Positions 26,805 through 37,418 of a DNA stretch of 64,000 nucleotides are shown here, piece after piece. This stretch comes from Rhodoferax lacus. Lineage in GTDB: Bacteria > Pseudomonadota > Gammaproteobacteria > Burkholderiales > Burkholderiaceae_C. The translations under genes and the position numbers were made by a program. Position 1 is the first letter of the stretch, and every line of letters begins with the position of its first letter. The notes under the pieces are model-generated. The model worked only from the letters and a program-made list of their open reading frames with translations. It made no database searches and was not told the DNA's origin. The DNA lies in NCBI RefSeq assembly GCF_003415675.1, contig NZ_QFZK01000001.1, positions 620,001-684,000 of the forward strand. The letters run 5' to 3'.

Positions 26805-27478
26805 GGTGTGCGGTGTTGGCCAAGTTGCCCGGCCACCAGTGTAATGACTCGGTCTGCATGCGCTGCCAGCAGAGCGTTTTGTTCGGCCACCAGCAAGGAC
26901 ATGCCCTGTTTTTTGAGCTGCAGCAGGGCCTGAACGATGGACTCCACCAGCACCGGTGCGATGCCTTCGCAAGGCTCATCCAGTAGCAGCACGGTGGGTG
27001 ATGTCATGAGGGTGCGCGCAATGCTCAGCATCTGCTGCTCGCCGCCGCTCATCTCCAGCGCGCGGCGTTTTTGCATGGGTTTAAGGGCGGGAAACAGCGC
27101 AAAGACCTGGTCGAGCTGCTGCTTCTCGCCTGCCACCTGGGCCATCGATGCCGCGGCAGTGGACGCAGGCGGGCGGGCTGCGACCAGCAAGTTCTCCAGC
27201 ACCGTCAACTCGGCGAACAGGCGCCGGTCTTCGGGCACAAAGCCCAGGCCCAGACGGGCGCGGGCATGTGCGGGCAAATGGGCAATGGGCTGGTGCTGTA
27301 AAACCACCTCGCCTTGCACCCTTGGCCCCAGCCCGATGAGGGATTGCAAAAGCGTGGACTTGCCCGCACCGTTCAGGCCTTGCAAAAGCAAGAGCTCGCC
27401 CTGCCCCAGATGCAGCGAGACATCAAACAGGGCCTGCGCCGCGCCATACCAGGCGCTCAGGTTCTTCACTTCAAGCAT
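26801..27478 (-). CDS. livF: Branched-chain-type ABC transporter ATPase LivF
   Basis: A 225-residue ABC ATPase of the LivF type: Walker [10 protein letters not shown] (about residues 34-42), Q-loop region [11 protein letters not shown], signature EMSGGEQQM (about 142-150) and Walker [14 protein letters not shown]. It pairs with LivG to drive the fused LivHM permease. The start [12 protein letters not shown] at 27478 overlaps the end of livG by eight bases, and its stop overlaps pncB. The hydrophobic amino acid uptake family also carries urea, amides and aromatic acids, so the substrate is not fixed by homology. Confidence 0.9.
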   Translation of the reverse strand: MLEVKNLSAWYGAAQALFDVSLHLGQGELLLLQGLNGAGKSTLLQSLIGLGPRVQGEVVLQHQPIAHLPAHARARLGLGFVPEDRRLFAELTVLENLLVAARPPASTAAASMAQVAGEKQQLDQVFALFPALKPMQKRRALEMSGGEQQMLSIARTLMTSPTVLLLDEPCEGIAPVLVESIVQALLQLKKQGMSLLVAEQNALLAAHADRVITLVAGQLGQHRTP

Positions 27479-28307
27479 CGATTCCCCGAGGTTCGGGTTG
27501 ACTGGATGGACCGGGCTCAGTCGGCGTTGCAGTGTGGCGAAACGACTGGCCCAGGTAGTTGCGGCGCACATCCGCATGGGCGGCCACTTCAGCCGCAGTG
27601 CCGGAGGCGACAATGCGCCCTTCCATCAGCACCAGCACCCGGTCGGCCACGCCAAACACGGCGTCCATATTGTGTTCGGTGTAGAGCACCGCCATGCCCG
27701 CCCGCCCAGCAACAGCCCGTGTGAGCCCGTGCACCAGTTGCATCAGGGCAGCTCGCTCGGTGGCGGCCAGTCCGGCGGCGGGCTCGTCCAGCAACAGCAG
27801 TGTGGATTCGGTGTCAGCCAAACCCGCCAGTGCCATGGCCAACTCCAGACGCTTCTTCGCGCCATAGGGCAATTGGCGCGCATCCAGGGCAGCTTGCTCC
27901 GACAGGCCCACAGAGGCCAACAAAGCCAGTGCCGCCTGTGGCGCCTGGGTATCCAGCAACTGCAGCGGATTGCGTACCGAGGCACCTGGCAACAGCAGCT
28001 GCACATTCTGCAAAACCGTCAGCGCTTCAAATGTCTGAGCCACCTGAAAGGTGCGCGCCATGCCCAACCGCAGGCGCTGGGCTGGCGTCAGTGGGTCCAC
28101 ACGCTGGCCCCTCCACAGCACCTGACCAGCGCTGGGCGCATGCTGACCCGCGATGCAGGCAAAGGTGGTGGACTTGCCAGCCCCGTTGGGCCCAATCAGG
28201 GCCACGCACTCGCCGGGCAGCACTGAAAAATTGACACCACGCACGGCCTGCACGCCGCCAAAGTGCCGGGCCAGATCGCGCACCTGCAGACCCAGCCCCT
28301 CAGCCAT
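27471..28307 (-). CDS. livG: Branched-chain-type ABC transporter ATPase LivG
   Basis: A protein of about 278 residues starting MAEGLGLQVRDLARHFGG. Walker A GPNGAGKST lies near residue 40 and is followed by the LivG-type insert region with ARTFQVAQTFEALTVLQN. The signature is degenerate, LPYGAKKRLELAMAL instead of LSGG, as usual for LivG. Walker B is LLLLDEPAAGL, and YTEHNMDAVFGVADRV carries the switch histidine. The ATG at 28307 is preferred; in-frame ATGs at 28328, 28322 and 28313 would enlarge the overlap with the permease gene. A proline-rich tail follows the domain. Confidence 0.88.
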   Translation of the reverse strand: MAEGLGLQVRDLARHFGGVQAVRGVNFSVLPGECVALIGPNGAGKSTTFACIAGQHAPSAGQVLWRGQRVDPLTPAQRLRLGMARTFQVAQTFEALTVLQNVQLLLPGASVRNPLQLLDTQAPQAALALLASVGLSEQAALDARQLPYGAKKRLELAMALAGLADTESTLLLLDEPAAGLAATERAALMQLVHGLTRAVAGRAGMAVLYTEHNMDAVFGVADRVLVLMEGRIVASGTAAEVAAHADVRRNYLGQSFRHTATPTEPGPSSQPEPRGIDA

Positions 28308-30165
28308 GGGCATCCCCTCCATGGGCATTCCCTTTTGGGCCTTGAACGCGCAGCCCCAGAATGCCGGACGGCGCCCAGACCATGATGCCCATCACCAGCA
28401 GGCCCAAGGCGCCGCGCCAGTAGTCAAAATTGCGCCCGAGTTCGCTGCCCGCCAGCACCAGAACCGCAGCACCCACCCAGGCGCCCCACAACTGGTGCAG
28501 ACCGCCCAGCAACACCACCAAAAGCATGTCCAACGAGGTGCTGACCGACAGCACCGATGGAAACACCGAGCCCTTGTGCGCCGCAAACAGGCCGCCCGCC
28601 AGGCCGGCCAGTGTGGCGCTTTGCAGAAGCACCTGCCACTTGATGCGCTGCAGGGGCAATCCACTGGACGCGGCGCGCAGCGGTGCGTCACGCAACGCCT
28701 GCAGCGCCGCACCCAAGCCCGAACGTGCAAAGCGCCGCAAGGCTGCCACGCAGGCCAGGGCCACCAGCACCAGCCACACCAGGAACGCGGGGCGACTGGT
28801 GTCGCCTACCAGTTGCAAACCAATCAGGCCGTTGTCGCCACCGCTCACTGCCACCCATTGGCTGGCGCTGGCCCACAGCACCTGTGCCAGGGCCAGTGAC
28901 AACATCGCCAGATAGACGCCACTGCTGCGCACCAGCACGCCACCCATCACAGCCGCGAGTGCCAAGCTGGCACAAGAAGCCGCCAGCAGGGCTGGCACCA
29001 AGCCCCAGCCCCACGCCAGGTGCACCCAGGCTGCCGCATAGGCACCCAGGCCAAAGAAGGCGGCGTGGCCAAAGCTGACCAGGCCGCCCAGGGCCATCAT
29101 GGACTGCAGGCTCACACCCACGATGACCAGAATCAGTCCATCACCCAGCAGCGACTGCCAATAGTCCGACGCCCACCAAGCCACGGCCAGCAGGCCAGCC
29201 AAGGCCAGGCTAACGCCTTGAAAAGCCCTGGCATTGCGGGGCCACAGGTGAAAGCGCATGCCCTGCTCCTGGGGCAGCGGCGCCAGAGCCCGGCCCAGCA
29301 AGCCCTGCGGCCGGATGGCCAGTACCAGGCCCATGGTGACAAACACCAGCACCAGCGTAGCCTGCGGAAACAGGGCCGTGCCAAAGGAATGCACCAGCCC
29401 TATCAGAACGGCCGCCAGAAAGGCACCACCCAGGCTGCCCAGACCGCCGGTGACCACCACCACAAAGGTCTCCACCACAATGTTCAGGTCCATTTGCAGG
29501 TTGGCAGGTTCGCGCGGCAGTTGCAGGGCACCGCCCAGCCCGGCCAGACCGCAGCCCAGCAGCACGGCAATCAGCATCAGGGGCTTGGGGTTGACGCCCA
29601 GGGCCGACAGCATGCCGCGGTCGAGTGTGGCAGCGCGCAGGCGTGTGCCCCAAAGCGTGTGCTGCAAAACCAAATGCAGGCACAGCCAGACCAGCGGGCC
29701 CAGGGCAATGGTCAGCAACTGGTACTGCGGGAAAAATCCCGTGCCTATTTCCACAGACCCCTTGAGCCCGGGAAAGCGTGGCGCAAACACTTCGTCCGGC
29801 CCGAAGGCCCAGCGCATGCCGTCATGCAGCGCCAGCGAGAGGCCAAAGGTGGCCACCAGCTGGTACAGCTCAGGCACGCCATACAGGCGGCGTAGCAGCA
29901 ACCACTCGGCCAGGGCGCCAACCACGGCCGCACAGGCAGCCCCCAGCAGCATGGCCAGTGCATAGAGGCACGCACTGTCCGCCCAGGTGGGAAACCAGTC
30001 CACCAGCCAATGGGCGGCAAACAGTGCCCCGAGCATGAAAAAGCTGCCATGGGCGAAATTGACGATGCGGGTAACACCAAATATCAGCGTCAACCCGGCA
30101 GCCATCAAAAACAAGGTGCTGGCATTGCTCAGTCCGTCCAGCAGTGCAATCGCAAAGGCTGCCAT
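28300..30165 (-). CDS. Fused LivH-LivM permease of a branched-chain-type ABC transporter
   Basis: A 621-residue membrane protein that joins both permease subunits. Residues 1 to about 300 match LivH (GLTLIFGVTRIVNFAHGSFF; VVVVTGGLGSLGGAFLAA), and about 330-610 match LivM (ALGGLVSFGHAAFFGLGAYAA; VVLLGGLHQLWGAWVGAA). Each half has its EAA-like coupling motif. A linker with PRNARAFQG separates them. The gene starts nine bases after the nitroreductase stop and overlaps livG. No periplasmic binding protein is encoded in the operon or the window, so one must come from elsewhere. Confidence 0.9.
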   Translation of the reverse strand: MAAFAIALLDGLSNASTLFLMAAGLTLIFGVTRIVNFAHGSFFMLGALFAAHWLVDWFPTWADSACLYALAMLLGAACAAVVGALAEWLLLRRLYGVPELYQLVATFGLSLALHDGMRWAFGPDEVFAPRFPGLKGSVEIGTGFFPQYQLLTIALGPLVWLCLHLVLQHTLWGTRLRAATLDRGMLSALGVNPKPLMLIAVLLGCGLAGLGGALQLPREPANLQMDLNIVVETFVVVVTGGLGSLGGAFLAAVLIGLVHSFGTALFPQATLVLVFVTMGLVLAIRPQGLLGRALAPLPQEQGMRFHLWPRNARAFQGVSLALAGLLAVAWWASDYWQSLLGDGLILVIVGVSLQSMMALGGLVSFGHAAFFGLGAYAAAWVHLAWGWGLVPALLAASCASLALAAVMGGVLVRSSGVYLAMLSLALAQVLWASASQWVAVSGGDNGLIGLQLVGDTSRPAFLVWLVLVALACVAALRRFARSGLGAALQALRDAPLRAASSGLPLQRIKWQVLLQSATLAGLAGGLFAAHKGSVFPSVLSVSTSLDMLLVVLLGGLHQLWGAWVGAAVLVLAGSELGRNFDYWRGALGLLVMGIMVWAPSGILGLRVQGPKGNAHGGDAHG

Positions 30166-30174
30166 AGAGGCTTA

Positions 30175-30870
30175 TCAGTCCAACCAGTGGGTAAAGTCCT
30201 TCACTGGCACGCGGGGTGTATCAAAGGTGTTGACCAGCGCTGTTGCATCGGCATAACCCAGCGCCATGCCGCATACCAGCATCTCGTCGGCGCCAGCACC
30301 AATGAGCGGCTTGATGATGCTGTGAAAGCCGTTCCAGGCAGCCTGCGGACAGGTGTGCAGACCCAGGCCCCGTGCGCTGACCATGATGTTCTGCATGAAG
30401 GCGCCGTAGTCCACCAGCGAACCCCGCCCCATGGCACGGTCTACGGTGAACATCAGCCCCACTGGTGCGTCAAACAGGCGGAAGTTGCGCTGATGTTGCA
30501 GATGCATCTTGTCTTTGTCGGCCTTGCCGATGCCCAGCAGGCCGTACAGGCCCCAGCCGTTCTCGCGGCGGCGGTCAATGTACGGGCTGACCCATTTTTG
30601 GGGATAGTAGTCGTACTCTTCCTTGTAACGCTCGGCCAATGTCGGGTCCGCACGCATGGCTTCATGGGCGGCGCAGACCTGCTCCACCAGGGCATTGCGG
30701 GTAGCACCCTGCAGCACATACACCTTCCAGGGCTGGCAATTGGTGCCTGAGGGCGCGCGGCTGGCCACCTGCAGGATGTGCGCGATGTCGGAGCGGGCCA
30801 CCTCCTGCGAGGTAAAGGCACGCATGGAGCGGCGCGAACAGATGGCTTGGTCTACCGCATTGAGCGTCAT
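30175..30870 (-). CDS. Nitroreductase family flavoprotein, first gene of the liv-pncB run
   Basis: A 231-residue FMN-binding nitroreductase-fold protein. CSRRSMRAFTSQEV is at residues 11-24, SRAPSGTNCQPWKVYVL near 38-54, GLHTCPQAAWNGFH near 165 and [17 protein letters not shown] near 200. It probably reduces a nitro compound, quinone or enoate with NAD(P)H. It is a distant paralogue of the protein at 6685-7371. Nine bases separate it from the fused permease gene, placing it first in the eight-gene run. A pyridine-ring substrate would fit the pncB context but there is no direct evidence. Confidence 0.85.
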   Translation of the reverse strand: MTLNAVDQAICSRRSMRAFTSQEVARSDIAHILQVASRAPSGTNCQPWKVYVLQGATRNALVEQVCAAHEAMRADPTLAERYKEEYDYYPQKWVSPYIDRRRENGWGLYGLLGIGKADKDKMHLQHQRNFRLFDAPVGLMFTVDRAMGRGSLVDYGAFMQNIMVSARGLGLHTCPQAAWNGFHSIIKPLIGAGADEMLVCGMALGYADATALVNTFDTPRVPVKDFTHWLD

Positions 30871-31004
30871 GTAACAGTCTCCGTAATTGGTGTGTGCGAA
30901 AGGCAGGTGCCGATTTTGCCAGCCGCTGCAGCCACTCTGGCCGCCCGTGTCTCCCGCGTGACGACTTCCGGGTTTGCGGCATTCTTTAGAAAAGCACCTC
31001 TAAT

Positions 31005-31078
31005 CATGCTGCAATGCAATAAAGAGTGCTTGCAATCGCACAGGCCCTGACTACAATTCGAACCATGCTGCGGTGCAA
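31005..31078. promoter_or_regulatory. Two TGC-box repeats flanking the phasin promoter, candidate PhaR operators
   Basis: CATGCTGCAATGCAA (31005-31019) and CATGCTGCGGTGCAA (31064-31078) match at 13 of 15 positions and lie 59 bases apart, one upstream of the -35 box and one at the predicted transcript start. Each contains CTGC-N3-GCA, close to the CTGC-N3-GCAG site reported for the polyhydroxyalkanoate-responsive repressor PhaR. Confidence 0.6.
31030..31057 (+). promoter_or_regulatory. Phasin promoter
   Basis: A TTGCAA -35 box (31030-31035), a 16-base spacer and a TACAAT -10 box (31052-31057) give a predicted start near 31064, about 87 bases before the phasin ATG. Confidence 0.65.
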
Positions 31079-31150
31079 CATGGATCAACCAAGGGACGCG
31101 CGGTAGCAGATATAAAAATCGCATCACATCTTTTTATTTGGAGAATCTCA

Positions 31151-31699
31151 ATGTCCGCACTCACCGTTGAACAAGTTGTAGCCGCTCAAAAAGCCAATAT
31201 CGAAACCCTGTTTGGCCTGACCAACAAGGCTTTCGAAGGCGTTGAAAAAATCGTCGAACTGAACCTGACCGCCTCCAAGGCTGCCCTGTCGGAAGTTGCT
31301 GGCCACACCCAGTCGGTTCTGAGCGTCAAGGATGTGCAAGAGCTGATCGCCCTGCAATCCGGCCTGCTGCAGCCCCTGGCTGAAAAGACTGCTGCCTACA
31401 GCCGTCACCTGTATGACATCGCCACCAGCACCAGCGCTGAATTCACCAAGGCCGCTGAAGGCCAGGCCGCTGATGCCCAGAGCAAGTTTGCCGAACTGGT
31501 GGACAGCGCTGCCAAGAACGCGCCTGCCGGTTCTGAAGCAGCGGTTGCCATCATGAAGAGCTCGGTGGCTGCTGCTACCAATGCCCTGGAGTCTGTGCAA
31601 AAGGCTGTGAAGCAGGCCACTGAAGTGGCCGAAGCCAACTTCCAATCGGTGGCTGCATCCGCTACCAGCGTTGCCAAGCCCACTGCCAAGAAGCGCTAA
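31151..31699 (+). CDS. phaP: Phasin (PHA granule-associated protein)
   Basis: A 182-residue, alanine-rich, helical protein of the Phasin_2 family: [20 protein letters not shown], then [19 protein letters not shown], and a lysine-rich end with KPTAKKR. Phasins coat polyhydroxyalkanoate granules and control their number and size. TTGGAG precedes the ATG. Codon choice is strongly biased (for example CTG, AAG, GCC), as expected for an abundant protein. The promoter region carries paired TGC boxes consistent with PhaR control, and a terminator lies at 31855. Confidence 0.93.
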   Translation: MSALTVEQVVAAQKANIETLFGLTNKAFEGVEKIVELNLTASKAALSEVAGHTQSVLSVKDVQELIALQSGLLQPLAEKTAAYSRHLYDIATSTSAEFTKAAEGQAADAQSKFAELVDSAAKNAPAGSEAAVAIMKSSVAAATNALESVQKAVKQATEVAEANFQSVAASATSVAKPTAKKR

Positions 31700-31854
31700 T
31701 TCGAAATTGGCCGCAAAAAAATTGTTGTTTATGTGTGCCGATTCCTGAAGCCAAGGGAAAACCCTGAGATAATCTAATTCATCAGGAACTCTTAGTTTCT
31801 ACCAGTTGTCTCCTCGGGTCCTTTCGAAACCATCAGGTTCAGGGATCCCTTCAG

Positions 31855-31884
31855 GGCCTCGTTGCAAAACGGGGCCTTTTTTTT
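31855..31884 (+). terminator. Rho-independent terminator downstream of the phasin gene
   Basis: GGCCTCGTT and AACGGGGCC form a nine-pair stem (one T-G pair) with a four-base loop, followed by eight T (31877-31884). It lies 156 bases after the phasin stop, so it ends either the phasin mRNA or a small RNA made from the intervening stretch. Confidence 0.85.
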
Positions 31885-31916
31885 GGCCGATCACAAACAG
31901 CCGGTTGCGCCCGGGG

Positions 31917-32375
31917 TTAGCGGAAATAGACCACTGCGGCGGACACTGCCAGTATCGCCAGCCAGATCTTCCCGGAGTGCCTTTCTATGAAGCGCAGCCC
32001 TCGGCTTTCAAAGTCCAGGTCCTTGCTGGCTTGGGCCTGCTTGAAAAAGTCATAGAGCTTTTTGTCCAGGGTCTGTATGCGGCTGGCGTGCGCTGTCTCT
32101 CCCCAGCCCGTGGTGCCAGGATTGAAAAAATCTGCTGAAGCGGTCTTGGGCGCTGCCGCAACCAGCTCTGGTGCGGGCAGCGCAACCGGGCTCCCTGACG
32201 CTGCCAATGCACTTTCCAGAATGAGCACGCGTTGCACCAGCAAATAAACGGCATCTGGCTGCCGGCTTGCGGCGCTGCCGATCAACTTGAGTGCGGCCTG
32301 GTCCTTGGGTGCATTCCTGGTGTCCACCAACTCACGCAAGAACGCCATGAGTCGATCACGCTCACCTAGTGTCAT
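31917..32375 (-). CDS. DUF2076 family protein with C-terminal membrane segment
   Basis: A 152-residue protein. Residues 1-62 match the start of DUF2076 proteins: MTLGERDRLMAFLRELV, then PKDQAALKLIGSAASRQPDAVYLLVQRVLILESAL. The middle (65-110) is Ala/Pro-rich and of low complexity, and a single hydrophobic segment (IWLAILAVSAAVVYFR) ends the protein, which suggests tail anchoring in the inner membrane. No function is established for the family. ATG 32375 is used because the upstream residues do not align. It faces the phasin terminator and has its own upstream region. Confidence 0.7.
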   Translation of the reverse strand: MTLGERDRLMAFLRELVDTRNAPKDQAALKLIGSAASRQPDAVYLLVQRVLILESALAASGSPVALPAPELVAAAPKTASADFFNPGTTGWGETAHASRIQTLDKKLYDFFKQAQASKDLDFESRGLRFIERHSGKIWLAILAVSAAVVYFR

Positions 32376-32460
32376 ACGGGCTCCAGCTGACAAAACAGGT
32401 TTACATTTTATAGCGTCAACCTGAAAGACCACAAGGGCAGTAGTCCCCAGGCCCCCTGCC

Positions 32461-33360
32461 TCAATGTGTCTTGGCAGCTATGGCGGTGCGCAGTTGAGGC
32501 AATGCCAACAGCATGGCTTGGCGCCCGGCTTCAATCGATCGCTTGCGGGAACCGAAATCGGCGCTGGAGATGCCGGTCAGCACCGGGCGGACCACCACAT
32601 CGGCATCACGCAGCTCAAAGGTGTTGATGCTTTTGCCCATGATGGAAAAGGTCTGCAGCAGGATGTCAAGGGTCCCAGCGGCCAAGTTGCCCTCTGGTGG
32701 ACTGGAGATGTCCACGGCAATCACCAGTTCAGCCCCCATCTTGCGCGCGGCTCGCACCGGTACGGGTGACACCAGGCCACCATCCACATATTCACGCCCG
32801 GAGATTTTGACCGGCTGGAACACGGCTGGCACCGCACTGGATGCGCGCACTGCCGTGCCGGTGTCGCCCCGCTGAAACAATGTGTCCAGGCCGGTGTTGA
32901 GGTCGGTGGCCACAATGCCCAGGGGCAAAGGCATGTTCTCGATCAGGCGCGAGCCGACCTGTCCATTGACGTAACGCGCCAGCGCATCACCTCGCAGCAG
33001 TCCTCGGCTGAAAATCGGCAAAGTCCAGTCCGCAATAGTGGCTTCCTCCATGGTTTCCGCTACCTGCTGCAGTTGTGTACCATTTTTTCCACTGGCATAG
33101 ATTGCCGCCACCAGACTACCCGCCGAGGTACCCGCCACCAGAGTCGGGCGGATGCCGGCCTCTTCCAGCACCTGGATTACGCCCACATGTGCAAAGCCAC
33201 GGGCTGCGCCGCCACCGAGGGCCAAACCAATGCGTGGCGGAAGTTTGGCCACGGGGATTCCGGGGTCCACAGGCGGCGGTGTGATGACGGGAGGCGAGGA
33301 ACAACCCGCAAGAATCAGGGCCAGCAAACTGGCGAGAACGGTAGTGCGAAAAGTGGTCAT
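32461..33360 (-). CDS. Patatin-like phospholipase lipoprotein
   Basis: A 299-residue lipoprotein. The signal peptide ends in the lipobox LILAGC (cysteine near residue 18), followed by a proline-rich linker. The patatin domain shows the oxyanion glycine run GLALGGGAARGFAHVG (about 40-55), the nucleophile elbow GTSAGS (about 75-80) and the catalytic aspartate in EYVDGGLVSPVP (about 205). It should be an acyl hydrolase anchored in the envelope, similar to the RssA/NTE group. Start ATG 33360 gives a normal signal peptide; the longer form adds residues before it. Confidence 0.88.
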   Translation of the reverse strand: MTTFRTTVLASLLALILAGCSSPPVITPPPVDPGIPVAKLPPRIGLALGGGAARGFAHVGVIQVLEEAGIRPTLVAGTSAGSLVAAIYASGKNGTQLQQVAETMEEATIADWTLPIFSRGLLRGDALARYVNGQVGSRLIENMPLPLGIVATDLNTGLDTLFQRGDTGTAVRASSAVPAVFQPVKISGREYVDGGLVSPVPVRAARKMGAELVIAVDISSPPEGNLAAGTLDILLQTFSIMGKSINTFELRDADVVVRPVLTGISSADFGSRKRSIEAGRQAMLLALPQLRTAIAAKTH

Positions 33361-33455
33361 GTATATCGGTTCAAGGCCAAGGGCCAACATCCGCTATTCT
33401 GGCTGCAAAGGATGGGCAATCGGCCTGCATCCGCTTTTTGCTGTTTGGAGCCTCC

Positions 33456-33944
33456 ATGAAAGTCCTGGGATTCATTGCCTTTTTTATTCTCGTACTGACA
33501 GCCGCGCTGGTGCTGATCGGTCAATTGGGTTTTCTGCATGGCCAAGCGCCGACAGACCTCGGCGTACGTGACGGGCGTCTGAAGCCCCCTTCCGACACGC
33601 CCAACAGCGTGAGCAGCCAGGCAGAGCTCTACCCCACGCAACCGCAGCGCGCCTATGCCAGCATTGCGCCCTTCGCCTTCAAGGGCACGGGCGAGCAGGC
33701 GATGAATACACTGGCCAACATTCTGAAAAATACCGAGCGTTGCGTCCTCGTCAACCAACAACCTGGCTACCTGTATGCCCAGTGCAGCACCGCTCTGATG
33801 CACTTTACGGACGACGTGGAGTTCTGGCTGGACACCACAGCAGGCGTGGTTCAGGTGCGCTCGGCCAGCCGCTTGGGCCGGGGCGACCTGGGCGCCAATC
33901 GCTCACGGGTGGAAAAAATAAGGGCCCAGTTCATTCAGAACTGA
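33456..33944 (+). CDS. DUF1499 family membrane-anchored protein
   Basis: A 162-residue protein with an N-terminal hydrophobic helix (residues 4-26, LGFIAFFILVLTAALVLIGQ) followed by PTDLGVRDGRLKPPSDTPNSVSSQ, the clear start of DUF1499. The C-terminal VRSASRLGRGDLGANRSRVEKI is the other conserved block (the SRxGxxDxGxNxxR pattern). The function is unknown. GGAG lies seven bases before the ATG. It is divergent from the patatin gene and its last codons overlap the clpA terminator hairpin. Confidence 0.85.
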   Translation: MKVLGFIAFFILVLTAALVLIGQLGFLHGQAPTDLGVRDGRLKPPSDTPNSVSSQAELYPTQPQRAYASIAPFAFKGTGEQAMNTLANILKNTERCVLVNQQPGYLYAQCSTALMHFTDDVEFWLDTTAGVVQVRSASRLGRGDLGANRSRVEKIRAQFIQN

Positions 33945-33949
33945 GCCCT
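33913..33949 (-). terminator. Terminator of clpA
   Basis: On the minus strand a hairpin (AGGGCTCAGTTC against GAACTGGGCCCT, with one internal mismatch and a five-base loop) is followed by TTATTTTTT. It lies within the 3' end of the convergent DUF1499 gene, 26 bases after the clpA stop. Confidence 0.7.
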
Positions 33950-33974
33950 CGGGGCTGACACAGCTGGCAGTTGC

Positions 33975-36296
<2,322 letters not shown>

Positions 36297-36373
36297 GTGA
36301 TTTCCTTTGCCTTGCGTTGATGAATAACTGTAAACCGTTTTGAACGACAGAGTTGCAAGGTCTGGGGTTCCCC

Positions 36374-36736
36374 TCAAAAATCAACCGGCTCGCTTAAACA
36401 TTTCAGCGGATGCCCGGCCTTGTGTGCAGCCTCCAGCACCTGGTCCACTTTGGTGGCTGCCACGTCCTTGGAATACACGCCACACACTGCTTTGCCATCC
36501 AGATGGATCTTGAGCATGATGGCTGTGGCGGCTTCCAGGTCTTTACCAAAAAACTCCTGGATTACCACCACCACAAATTCCATCGGTGTGTAGTCATCGT
36601 TGAGCATGACCACCTGGTACATGCCGGGGGGCTTGGTCTTTAACGGAACCCGCTCGAGCACCACAGAGCCGCCCTCATCCCGGTCAGGTACGCGCACCGG
36701 GTTGGGGGGTGGAGTTGGAGGTTTCTTTGTAGCCAT
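36374..36736 (-). CDS. clpS: ClpA adaptor protein ClpS
   Basis: A 120-residue adaptor that delivers N-end-rule substrates to ClpAP. The flexible N-terminal tail ([20 protein letters not shown]) is followed by the core with [18 protein letters not shown], where asparagine and aspartates form the N-degron pocket, and by the conserved histidine in [18 protein letters not shown]. The start MATKKPP at 36736 is favoured; in-frame ATGs at 36745 and 36757 are possible. It lies upstream of clpA, the usual order. The 215 bases upstream of it show no gene; a cold-shock gene, common at this place, is absent. Confidence 0.95.
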   Translation of the reverse strand: MATKKPPTPPPNPVRVPDRDEGGSVVLERVPLKTKPPGMYQVVMLNDDYTPMEFVVVVIQEFFGKDLEAATAIMLKIHLDGKAVCGVYSKDVAATKVDQVLEAAHKAGHPLKCLSEPVDF

Positions 36737-36951
36737 GCGTTCCATTCTATCGGGCACCCTGTTTCACTGCACCACCCACACGATCTGGTGACGTTTTGAT
36801 GACTATCAAGGCATAAAAATAAAAAATTGCCCAGGTCAAATGGTCTGGCAGCCGCTATGTTGGGGCATCTTGCTTGCACGGGCGGCACGCCGCCGAAACG
36901 GGAGTCGCGCTACATTACCGAACAGCAGCCCCCTTCTGACAAAATTCAAAC

Positions 36952-37404
36952 ATGAAATCTTTCTTTCGCACTTGCCTGCCTGTCGCACTCTGGTTTGCCG
37001 TGGGTTTTGCCACGGCCCAGGAAACACCCCAAACCCAGTTGCAGCGCATCACCCTGTCGGTGGGCATCCACCAGATCGATACACAAGTGGCCCTTACGCC
37101 GGAGCAGCACCAAATTGGCCTGATGTACCGCACGGAGATGCCGCAGGGCGAGGGCATGCTGTTTGTGTTCCAAAACCCCAGCCAGCAATGCTTCTGGATG
37201 AAAAACACGGTCCTGCCCTTGACGGCAGCCTTTGTGGCCGACGACGGCAGCATCGTCAACCTGGAAGACATGAAGCCACAGACCACCGACTCGCACTGCT
37301 CTTTGAAGCCCGTGCGCTATGTGCTGGAAATGAACCAGGGCTGGTTCACCAAGAAGGGCATCAAGCCGGGAATGAAACTTGCCGGTCGGCCCTTTTCAAA
37401 ATAG
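36952..37404 (+). CDS. DUF192 family secreted protein
   Basis: A 150-residue protein with a signal peptide (MKSFFRTCLPVALWFAVGFATAQ, cleavage after ATA or AQ near 22). The mature part is a single DUF192 domain: IGLMYRTEMPQGEGMLFVF, then FWMKNTVLPLTAAFVADDG, and MNQGWFTKKGIKPGMKL. Its biochemical role is unknown, although structures show a small beta-barrel. It is transcribed divergently from clpS and convergently to the DUF1345 gene, so it is probably monocistronic. Confidence 0.88.
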   Translation: MKSFFRTCLPVALWFAVGFATAQETPQTQLQRITLSVGIHQIDTQVALTPEQHQIGLMYRTEMPQGEGMLFVFQNPSQQCFWMKNTVLPLTAAFVADDGSIVNLEDMKPQTTDSHCSLKPVRYVLEMNQGWFTKKGIKPGMKLAGRPFSK

Positions 37405-37418
37405 CCAAACGCCGCCGG

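Noticed and set aside
36737..36951. Cold-shock protein gene expected near clpS
   Set aside because: No frame in this 215-base stretch encodes a cold-shock domain.
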